Of a DNA stretch of 19,488 bases, positions 1 through 7,755 are shown one piece after another. The position numbers and the translations under genes are program-made. Below the pieces are notes generated by a model. That model was given only the letters and a program-made list of their open reading frames with translations, did not search any database and was not told the origin of the DNA. The stretch is from Obelidium mucronatum (Eukaryota; Chytridiomycota; Chytridiomycetes; Chytridiales; Chytriomycetaceae), in the NCBI GenBank assembly GCA_025765595.1, contig JAIVFH010000449.1, forward strand, positions 1 through 19,488, read 5' to 3'. How positions within the stretch are numbered: the first letter of the stretch is position 1; each line of letters begins with the position of its first letter.

Positions 1-17
1 CTAATGTACGAGTTTGA

Positions 18-36
18 TTTTTTTTTTTTTTTTTTT
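18..36. repeat. poly-T tract
   Basis: There is an uninterrupted run of 19 T near the left edge, 5' of the first gene. The rest of the first 206 bases is AT-rich, and I see no convincing end of an upstream gene in it. An in-frame ATG at 78 would extend the first gene by 43 residues, but the ATG at 207 is preferred. Confidence 0.8.
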
Positions 37-206
37 GCTTACAAAACACTGCCTTACATCAGGTTTTCAACGATTCGATGACATCCAAGAACTTTGAATT
101 ATTGAAGAATAAAGTTGCGTTCCTAGATCTTTGTTATTGGATCATCCTTTTGCATTTAGTCAAGTCCGCTAACGCAATATTAATAAAAATCAAAAAAACG
201 AACAAC

Positions 207-1699
207 ATGTCAGCCACCGACTTGCTACGATACGCTGGGTCACCCAAGTACTCAACGTTCTCTATGGATGATGCTTCGAGTGCCGACATACAGTTTGGTC
301 AAGTCGAGGAAACTCCTTTGACTCGGTCGCATTGGGTCAAGGATCTGTTTGTCCCGTGAGTTGTTCATCCCCTAACTGCCCATCAAGTTGAACCGGCACT
401 GAAACTCGATTGCATTCAGAAAAGAAACGGGCGACATGAAAGTCCTATGGGCGAAAAGGACCCTTGCTGCCATTGGGGCTGTTGCATTTCTGTCGGTTGG
501 GTTCTTTTTTTTTCCGAACTGAACCCATGTCATGTTCTCCAACTGCACAACATTCAGGCTGCCTGTGAAATCTGGATTATCATCAACGAAGCAACAATCA
601 AAAATCATCTTCTTGGATCAGTTACTGAAAATGGTGCAAACGACATTTGGTTCAACTTCAAAGTGGAATTGACGTTGGGTTCACAATACTTTTATAGAAA
701 TGAGTTAATAGTAAATCTGATTTTTTTATTTAATTTCTTTAGATATCATTCTGTGTTTCTTGCTTCAATTGGATTCTGGGTTTTTGTTTTGTGGAATGCG
801 ATCATGTTGGTGTTTTCTGCTTTTTCGGATGAAAAGGGGTGTTAATTCTCAAACGTGAAAAAAAACAGGCATCAGAACTTTATCCAAATCATTGCAATCA
901 ATTTTTATAATTTCGGGCTTTTTATTTACTCGATTCTGCAGATTGTGCAAACAGCCAATGATTTGAATAATGTTCGTGGACAAGTTAAAGATCCAAACGT
1001 TGCCAGCAATAGCGGGTACTTTCTCGCAGCACAAATTCTATTGCCTTCTATTATTGGGCTATTTATTCCTATATATTGCTACCTGACTTTTCAACTGCAC
1101 CGAGAGTTTGGCTGGCGAATGTATAGAATCACGGGCGGTGAAAAGGTCGTTACACGAGGTAAACGTAGTCGTATTATTTAAACATAATCTCGCTGATTTT
1201 CCTCACTTTTTATGTTTGTGTGTGTTTAGCATTTACATCTTACCACATTCTCCTGCTTCTACTAAAGTTCTCTGCCTTCAGCGGCGCCGCTTTCATCATT
1301 TTAACTCTCGTCCTCACATCCATCACTGAAAAGGGAAGAATCGTCATCCCCCTCGTTGGCACCTTAGTTGGAATCGCCACCCTCGTGGCAGGATACTATG
1401 GCGCCCGTTTCGAAATCAAAGGACTCATGGCTTTTAGCATTGTTGGAAGCCTGACAATCTTTGGATACACAATCAGCCGTTTTGTAGACGCATTCCGTCG
1501 CGGCGGTCGGGAATTTGAGCGTGCCAAAATCCCGTTTCTCATGTTTGGTGTCTTGAGTGAACTCATGTGGTTGTTTACAATTGTTTTTTCGGTTGTATGT
1601 TGGAGGAATTTTGGGAAGGCTGGGTTGAAGGATGTGTTGGATCAGGAATCGCGGAGGGCGAAAGGGAAATATCAGCCTCCACCTACTGTGATTGAGTAG
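207..1699 (+). CDS. UPF0658-like Golgi membrane protein
   Basis: Six exons fit by frame and splice sites: 207-355, 420-495, 558-703, 743-838, 869-1158 and 1230-1699, giving about 408 residues. The spliced protein is polytopic, with roughly seven or eight hydrophobic helices. These include segments around GFWVFVLWNAIMLVF, NFYNFGLFIYSILQI, AAQILLPSIIGLFIPIYCY and LSELMWLFTIVFSVV. Recognisable family-like pieces are the QNFIQIIAIN block, the EFGWRMYR block after a helix, and the C-terminal WRNFGKAGLKDVL. I match these by memory to the fungal UPF0658 Golgi membrane family (S. pombe C1952.10c type), whose biochemical role is unknown. Introns 3 (39 nt) and 4 (30 nt) are unusually short. Intron 3 is a multiple of three without a stop, so unspliced reading would add 13 residues. 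Start: ATG 207 is chosen; ATG 78 is in the same frame. Confidence 0.72.
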
Positions 1700-1977
1700 T
1701 TTTTTATGGAAGAAGAAAAACAACAACACATTTCTTGGTTAATTCTGGTCTTTTTCCGGGTGTCGATTCTTGGTATTGGATTTTTTTGCTGGGCACGCGT
1801 GTTGATTAAATAGATTTCGCCACGCACCCCAGTTCTGAAACTGATTACCAGCTGCTTCATCAGGGCAACCAAATGACCAAGCTACTACCGACAAGAGTAA
1901 CAACGAAGGCTTCATACCTTTTTATTATTCGTCTAATTCTGTACTGCGACTGGATCTGGATTCATTGAGGTGCGTGC

Positions 1978-3311
1978 ATGATGCTTTTAATCAAATTTGT
2001 TAAGCCCATGGGCACGCCAATCTTTTCGAGATCTGAAAGAACAACAAGAAAAAAGCCAAAATGAAGCATCAAAAAAAAAGATCCTTAGAAAAACAAGCCA
2101 TCTCTGTTGACCACTGTCATCCTCGCTGTATCTGCCGTCTCTACCGCTAACGCTTGGGGATCCCTTGGTCACTCCACCACTGGAGAAATCGCTCAAAGAG
2201 TTGAGTCTAAAACACTCAAAGTCGTAGGGAATAAAAAAGTATACTAAAAAACACTGCTCCCTTTCTTAAACAGAACTTGAACGAGAATGCCAAGAACTTG
2301 GTTGCGTATCTCTTGATGCCTGAGTTCAAGAAATCCCTCTCTGGTGCAACTCCAAACTGGGCTGACGTTTGGAGAAAAGACCACCCAGAGACTGCTCCAT
2401 GGCATTACATCAACTACCCAGAGAATGATGTGCCAAAGACTTGTGGGTACACTCCAAATGGATGTACTGGTACTGGTTGCGTTCTCAGCGCCATTACTGA
2501 GCAGACCAACGTTTTGTTGAAGAACAATTGTGCACTCAACACCAACACTACTTTGGCTGTACAATATTTGACTCACTTTCTCGGAGACATTACTCAGCCT
2601 CTCCACAACTGTAACCGTCAAACCGGTGGTAACGACGCTTTGGTAAAGAGAAACTTGAGAAGCCAAAAAACAAGACTTTAACTAACCCATCATGACCAAA
2701 AAAAAAAAAAAAAAAAAAAAAAAAACCAGCTTACTTACTCAGGAAAGAAAGCCAACTTCCATGGAATCCACGATTACTCTATCCCAGAGCAATACGTGAA
2801 GGAAGTTGGAATCAACGTGACTGACCACGTTGCATACGCAACCCACTTGATTACCAAATACGGTGCCAACAAGGCCGTCTATGCATCCAAGAAGTTTGTC
2901 GACCTCCACACTCCAAGAGACCAATATTTGAGTGCTGCCGTTGAAATGTCCATCGAAGGCGACTTGATGCTTTGTGACAAGTCCCTCTTTTGGACTCTTT
3001 ACGACAAGGACCCAAAGCAGGATTTCAACGGAACATACTACCAAGCTACCAAGGATGTTTTGAACGAGCAAATGACCAAGGCTGGGTACAGAATGGCTGC
3101 ATGGTTTAACGCGATTGCGGATGAATGTGCTGCTGTTCAACCTGTTGACCCAGTTGTTACCAAGTGCAGCAAGCCGGCTCCAGTTCCTACTCAGTACCAA
3201 GTTTCTCCAGTTGCTCCAACTTACAAAGCACCATCGACCAACTTGTACAGCGCTGCTTCCGCTGTGGTTGGATCTGTCAGTGTTGCCGCTCTTGTTGCTT
3301 TGGTATTTTAG
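1978..3311 (+). CDS. S1/P1-type zinc nuclease, secreted, probably GPI-anchored
   Basis: Exons 1978-1998, 2089-2199, 2274-2642 and 2730-3311 give about 360 residues. A signal peptide (residues 1-29, ending STANA) leaves Trp as residue 1 of the mature enzyme, as the family needs. All nine zinc ligands of the S1/P1 (phospholipase C/P1 nuclease) fold can be seen in mature numbering: W1, H6, D46, H59, H116, D120, H126, H149 and D153. They sit in WGSLGH, WADVW, WHYINYP, HFLGDITQPLH and HGIHD. The last five fall at the P1 positions as I recall them, which supports the splice model. The enzyme should cleave single-stranded DNA/RNA and remove 3' phosphate outside the cell. After the catalytic domain come a Pro-rich linker and a C-terminal hydrophobic tail (SVSVAALVALVF), as in GPI signals. 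Codon use is strongly biased, which suggests high expression. The tiny first exon is the least certain part. Confidence 0.85.
2698..2725. repeat. poly-A tract inside nuclease intron 3
   Basis: A run of 28 A lies inside the 2643-2729 intron, just upstream of the chosen acceptor (AG at 2728-2729). Introns elsewhere in the window carry T-rich tracts before the acceptor, so an A-run on the sense strand stands out. A second AG at 2741-2742 would give the wrong frame. Confidence 0.85.
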
Positions 3312-3440
3312 ATTCTTTTACACACCACCGAACTAGGACCCATAGAATAGTTGAGAATTGTTGCAACTTTGCAAGCAAATAATAATAATATATTAAAATC
3401 TCAAGAGTTGAAGTTGGATTTTGATTTTAAAACAGTAAAA

Positions 3441-3535
3441 TATTATGCGTTTTATGAAAAATTGAAATCCCTCGGAGGTAGAAAAGGGACAAAAGTTGGA
3501 AATTGCTCTCAACTTCTTCCTCCGACGAATGTCTG
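3441..3535 (+). repeat. left arm of a diverged inverted repeat
   Basis: The arm begins with TATTATGCGTTTTATGA (3441-3457), which recurs exactly on the minus strand at 4137-4121. Similarity continues in patches: a shared TCCCTCG, a GGGACAAAAG-like block, and CTCCGACGA near the inner end. The arms are about 90 bp, about 0.6 kb apart, and clearly diverged beyond the first 35 bp. The alignment was done by eye. Confidence 0.6.
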
Positions 3536-3537
3536 TG

Positions 3538-3870
3538 ACAACCAGAATGCACCGCCCATCCTCGAGCTTTACCTAAGAACACCCCGTACAACCTGTGGAA
3601 CCGTCGGCTTCATGCACTGGTGTCAAACGAAGGCGCCAATGAAGACAGACTACCAGAAAACAAAGCAATGGCCTTGCTGTTGCTTCTTCTGGCTTCAGCG
3701 CGCAAACCAACCAATCTACAGCAAATCGAAATGGACGAGAAGTACCGAAGAGACTGCCGACTAGGGGAAATTATGAGTTGAACAGGAGGAGGGCATCTAC
3801 ATCAACATCGAAATTGGTGAAGAACTTAATGCCAAGTTAATGCCAATAAATGGAATTGTTTTTATTTAAT
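3538..3870 (+). pseudogene. coding-like relic of unknown origin, frame-shifted
   Basis: Frame 2 is open from 3538 to the TGA at 3779-3781 with protein-like composition, including NTPYNLWNRRLHALVSNEG and DEKYRRDCRLGEIM, but it has no start codon. About 5 bases later, frame 0 is open (3777-3870) with EEGIYINIEIGEELNAK, ending in TAA 3868-3870. AATAAA follows the same stretch at 3845-3850. The two pieces could be one reading frame broken by a single shift. I recognise no family. The stretch lies inside the inverted-repeat structure. It could equally be noncoding sequence with chance open frames, or part of a gene whose exons I could not resolve. Apart from this and the repeat arms, 3312-4138 shows nothing I can name. 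Confidence 0.3.
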
Positions 3871-4049
3871 GAGACTCTGGTTGTATTGCATTTGAAATTT
3901 TAGTGATGCCTGTAGTGATGGTTGTCTCACTTTGACCATTTCCACCTGAATATCGTCAAAACGACGAATCTAAGACGGCTTTTCTCTCTGAAACCTATAT
4001 ATATTGCTGATAGATACCATGGAGAAGCGCCGAGGGCGTGGTTTGTAAG

Positions 4050-4137
4050 TGCTGCACTCTCGTCGGAGCAACGGAGGTATCATTTTTGCTCCGGAGGAAA
4101 AAGCGAGGGAATCCATTTTATCATAAAACGCATAATA
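4050..4137 (-). repeat. right arm of a diverged inverted repeat
   Basis: This is the minus-strand partner of the arm at 3441. It ends one base before the start codon of the RING finger gene (ATG 4139), so it forms the whole proximal promoter and 5' leader of that gene. The exact 17-bp match is at 4121-4137; CTCCGACGA recurs on the minus strand near 4066-4058. Confidence 0.55.
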
Positions 4138-4138
4138 C

Positions 4139-5329
4139 ATGGGTTCTGATGACGAAACTGGAGACGACTTTATCGAGCTCGAACACGCGCAAGATGATTC
4201 TGCCGCTAGCAACTCTTTGACTAACGACGAACCCTTGAAAGAAACCTCGAAAGAAACGTGTCCGATTTGCCTGGAGGCGCTCTCTTCAACACAATGCTGT
4301 CTCGTCAGCTGTTTTCACTCCTTCTGTCTCGACTGCATTTCAACGTGGGCAAGAACTAGCGAGCATTGTCCTTTGTGCAAGTGCAACATTAGTGATGCAC
4401 TCTCGTCTCTTGGTATTGTGAAACTGCGGAGTCCATCAACATCACAAACACAGACAACCCCAAGCTCTCGACCCGCTCAGCAGCAGCATACTGCGGCACC
4501 CACTTCAAGAAGAGTGACGAATCACATTCGATGGGGTGTTCGAGAAGACCTATCGTCCATGCTTGAGTCTACATCCCATCGGTCAGTCATCTACACGAAT
4601 TCTCTCTTTGTCAAACATGTGGCATCCAACATACACACGAAATTTCGACCTCTTCCATCACCTTCGGAATTCCGTCGTCAATCGATGCAGAATGCGTCAT
4701 TTCGTTCAAAGATGGTCAACTGGATACGGAGAGACTTGCGGGTCATCTTGGGACTTCAGGACGTTGAAATCGTGATTGAATATGTACTGGCTGTTTTGGA
4801 GAAGCATCCGTTGCAAACTGAAGATGCGATGCAGCTGTTGCGGCCGTATTTGAGGGACAAGACTGAGCATTTTGTGCATGAGTTGGTGTCTTTTCTGCGC
4901 TCTGGATTGACAATAGATGCCTATGATGCGGTTGCTCAATATGACAGTGTGATGACTTCACCTGACCGTAGTGGTGGTGAGATGCAACCAGGAAACCGAC
5001 ATTACAGCAGCAACGACGGATACAATGAAAGCGGCTCATCTACTAGTACAGGTGTATCTATTTCAGCAGCAAATTCACAAAGAAGCGATGATGGTCTCAG
5101 GAATACAATGCATCGACAACCGGACGTATCGTCATTGGATCCACCATTACTGAAATCAAACGATCCAAGCCTGGCTGGGCGTAAAAGGCGCATCGAAATC
5201 GTAGAAATCCAAGTCGCGCCTCCCAAGGAGCTCCGGATAGCAGGTTGTACGGCAAACAGCAGTCCTGACGAACAACGGAAAATGTCCTTTAGAATTGTAG
5301 GGCGAGCGAATAAAGAGGCAGATGTCTGA
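4139..5329 (+). CDS. TOPORS: Topors-like RING E3 ubiquitin/SUMO ligase
   Basis: Single exon, 396 residues. A C3HC4 RING finger spans residues 41-80: C41, C44, C58, H60, C63, C66, C77 and C80. This is the cross-brace zinc domain that recruits E2 enzymes. After a Ser/Thr/Gln-rich linker, residues about 145-269 match the Topors core: a RSVIYTNSLFVKHV segment, then WIRRDLRVILG, then VEIVIEYVLAVLEKH, then the hallmark HFVHELVSFLRSGLTIDAYD. In animals Topors is a nuclear E3 for ubiquitin and SUMO that acts on p53 and chromatin proteins. The target here is unknown. The C-terminal third is low-complexity and Ser-rich with a basic GRKRRIE patch that could be a nuclear signal. The protein is much shorter than animal Topors (over 1000 residues), lacking the long RS-rich tail. 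The start is the first ATG after an in-frame stop region; the leader overlaps the inverted-repeat arm. Confidence 0.82.
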   Translation: MGSDDETGDDFIELEHAQDDSAASNSLTNDEPLKETSKETCPICLEALSSTQCCLVSCFHSFCLDCISTWARTSEHCPLCKCNISDALSSLGIVKLRSPSTSQTQTTPSSRPAQQQHTAAPTSRRVTNHIRWGVREDLSSMLESTSHRSVIYTNSLFVKHVASNIHTKFRPLPSPSEFRRQSMQNASFRSKMVNWIRRDLRVILGLQDVEIVIEYVLAVLEKHPLQTEDAMQLLRPYLRDKTEHFVHELVSFLRSGLTIDAYDAVAQYDSVMTSPDRSGGEMQPGNRHYSSNDGYNESGSSTSTGVSISAANSQRSDDGLRNTMHRQPDVSSLDPPLLKSNDPSLAGRKRRIEIVEIQVAPPKELRIAGCTANSSPDEQRKMSFRIVGRANKEADV

Positions 5330-5371
5330 GTATAGCAATGAACTCGATTAGAATGCTTGGACAATGCTTGG

Positions 5372-5401
5372 GACAGGTTTGGACACGTTTGAACACGTTT
5401 G
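5372..5401. repeat. three 10-bp tandem repeats upstream of the duplicated-domain gene
   Basis: Units GACAGGTTTG, GACACGTTTG and AACACGTTTG lie end to end, about 90 bp before ATG 5491 and 43 bp after the Topors-like stop. The CACGTT cores could bind a regulator of the downstream gene. That is inference only. Confidence 0.6.
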
Positions 5402-5490
5402 GTGCCTGGGCGCCTTGGCGTTAATCGAATGAGTTTCCAAGAACAGCATTGCCACAGTGCACCAGACAAAACAGCCTCCAAAACAGCACG

Positions 5491-7584
5491 ATGCCCGACG
5501 GCCGCACCAGCACAGTCCGGGCGCCGCTTCTGCGGTTCGACACGCGGCGCTTCGGCTTCCTCGGGCGCGCGAGCATCGGGTCGCCGCCGCCGGACGCGGG
5601 GCTGCTCGCGCTGGCGTTCGACGCGCCGGGCGGCGGCGACAGCGACAGCGACAGCGACGGCGACGCTCTGACGCCGCTGGGCGCGGCGCAGGTGCTCGCG
5701 CTGTTCTGCGCCAACGAGCCGCTGCCCGCGGGCGCAAAAGTGGCGCCGCGCCTCGTCGGCCGCTTCGGCCACAGCATCAACGACGCCGGCATCGCCATGC
5801 TGTGCGACGAGCCCGTCAAGCGGCTGTCGTGGGTCTTCGGCCCTGACACAATCGCCGGCTTCCTGACGAAAACACCGGCAGAGGCGATGCTGTCCGTGGG
5901 CTTCTCAAAGACCTGGCTGAGTCACAGGATCGAAGACAAGACAACGCATTCGCTGGTCTTGTTTGAGTGTCCGGAAAACGAGCGCGTCCTGGCAACGTGG
6001 GACAATGTCATGGCCTTGATTAAAGAACACTACGGCGACGACATCTACGAGAGACTAAAGCCTTTCGTGTTTGACTTGAAGACTACTCATATCAAAGATA
6101 TCGACCCAAAAGGCCGACTCCGGTATGGTATTTGAGTACCGTGTTTCCTTTGCTCTGCTCTCAAAACACAATAACTAACTCTAAACTCTTCTCGAAAACC
6201 AATTAGATATATTTACGAGCTTCCCATGATTGAAAAAGTCTTTCATCCTGAATTTTACTCACCCGAACGATTCTGTGCGAAAAAGTTGGAAAGTCTAAGC
6301 CTCTACGACGTAAGTTCGATTTTAGAGAATACCAAGCAAGCCTAAATTGAACTAAAATTGTTAAATAGGCCCGTGGATTCTTGTACCACACCATAGGATG
6401 CAGTTACCTCTTTTTCGGAAAAGGCCATTCAAGAGACCCAAATGGCGAAGACAAGTTTGAATATCTAGTACCCAATCAACGAATCAGCAGCATCCCCAAC
6501 TACGCGATGGAAAGAGTAGAGATTTCTGCTTCTGATTTGGTGGGAATCTATGGCGGAAAGATCCTGAACAAGAAGGAACGATGCGAATTGATTGCAAAAA
6601 TGTTTAGAGATAACGAAGCTATTCAACCCGACTCGATGCTAACAGAAGGGATTGTTGGACGATTTGTTGCTGGAACGAGGAGTGAGGACTTTGAGAGGTT
6701 GGCCGGAGAATCTGTGAACGAGGTTGCATTTGTAAGTATCTTTTTTTCTTTTTTTGTGTGATTTTGACTGACACTGTAAAACGTAAGGTCTTTGGAGGCG
6801 ATACTATTCGAACTTTCTGCGGCATGAGCGCGTCCAAAGCCCTTATTTCCCTTGGATTCACCAAAGAAACTTTGGTTTCAATGAGCAAGAGCAATTTCAA
6901 GCATAAGCTCATTTTATTTCCAGAACCGTCTCTATGTCGCCAAGCCAAATGGCACCACGTGATGGAAATGGTGCTAGACTGTTATGGACAAGATGTACAC
7001 AGGAAGTTGTTGCCTCATTTGACGGATCTGAAGCTGACGGATTACAAGGACATTGATCCTCACCAGCGTTTGATGTAAGAAAGCTAAAAAGGGAAATGGA
7101 GAAAAATTGTTGGAATTTTTTTTTTTGTAACTGTTTAAACTTCAACAAACAGAGAAATCGCGTCTCTTCCTCATCATGAAAAGATGAAGCACCCTGAGTT
7201 CTACTCACCATCGAAAATACGGAAAATTAGTAACGTTAGCCTCTATGATGTAAAAGATTGTACTTCTACTACCAATTTCTGTTATATTTGCTTACCCCCC
7301 CCAAAAAAAATCATTAGGCGCGAGGTTTCTTCTACCATTCAATGAGATGCAACCCCCTGTTTGAAGGTTCAACTTAAAAACAAAAAAACGCGACCATTTC
7401 CTAATTTTGTGCTAAATCTCTTCCTCTTTCCTTTTTTTTCTTATTCCGATTAGGACTTGGTTATACACGATCGAGAAATGGAGATGACGACCGAGCGGAA
7501 TATCTTGTCCGGAATCATAAAATCTCTGAATTGGTGGATGCAGTTGTTGTGGATGTTGAGTTTTATGAAAACGAGTTGGTTTGA
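5491..7584 (+). CDS. tandem-duplicated two-domain protein, function unknown
   Basis: Seven exons: 5491-6122, 6207-6309, 6369-6731, 6788-7074, 7153-7249, 7318-7366 and 7454-7584, about 553 residues. The protein is two copies of one domain of about 250 residues. Paired blocks, copy 1 and copy 2: VGRF and VGRF; WVFGPDTIAGF and FVFGGDTIRTF; LSVGFSK and ISLGFTK; DIDPKGRLR and DIDPHQRLI; FHPEFYSPERF and KHPEFYSPSKI; SLYDARGFLYHT and SLYDARGFFYHS; FEYLVPNQRIS and AEYLVRNHKIS. A phase-2 intron after RL and a phase-0 intron before ARGF occur in both copies. There is no signal peptide or membrane helix, so it is probably cytosolic or nuclear. I recognise no known family. Exon 1 is extremely GC-rich from about 5500 to 5850 and encodes a Gly/Asp/Ser stretch; later exons have normal composition. 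Copy 2 has two extra introns. The start is the first ATG in frame. Confidence 0.8.
5635..5664. repeat. hexanucleotide repeat (RGCGAC)5 in coding sequence
   Basis: Five GGCGAC/AGCGAC units in frame encode the GDSDSDSDGD stretch of the duplicated-domain protein. It may vary in length between strains. Confidence 0.8.
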
Positions 7585-7612
7585 GTATGATATATATGTG
7601 TTTGGACATGGT

Positions 7613-7618
7613 AATAAA
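7613..7618 (+). terminator. possible poly(A) signal AATAAA
   Basis: AATAAA lies 28 bp after the stop of the duplicated-domain gene; another AATAAA is at 7649-7654. Both are within the 171-bp gap to the convergent ABCA gene. Confidence 0.45.
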
Positions 7619-7755
7619 ATGAGATATTCCTGAAACTGGGCAATATGAAATAAAACACAAGAACACCCCTCATAAATATACTTTGAAAAATCTGCTTGAT
7701 AAAAAGAAGCAACTATATTACAGCTCAAGAACTTGAAAGTTTTTCTTTTTCTTCT

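Noticed and set aside
78..206. N-terminal extension of the first gene from ATG 78
   Set aside because: AT-rich, with Lys/Asn/Ile composition typical of untranslated leader; the ATG at 207 is followed by ordinary coding sequence. It cannot be ruled out without transcript data.
447..845. A single 132-codon open frame covering exons 2 to 4 of the first gene
   Set aside because: It reads through three introns in part; the spliced model keeps hydrophobic helices and joins the downstream family motifs without a gap.
2739..3200. 153-codon minus-strand frame under the nuclease
   Set aside because: Antisense shadow of strongly codon-biased exon 4; the plus strand carries the catalytic histidines and aspartates.
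3351..3764. 137-codon plus-strand frame after the nuclease
   Set aside because: It starts in the 3' region of the nuclease, includes one inverted-repeat arm, and ends in Cys- and Trp-rich nonsense; the other frames of the same stretch look more protein-like.
5002..5772. 256-codon open frame on the minus strand
   Set aside because: It runs antisense through the Topors-like 3' end and the GC-rich exon, where stop codons are rare in all frames; the product is Arg/Ala-rich low-complexity sequence with no domain.
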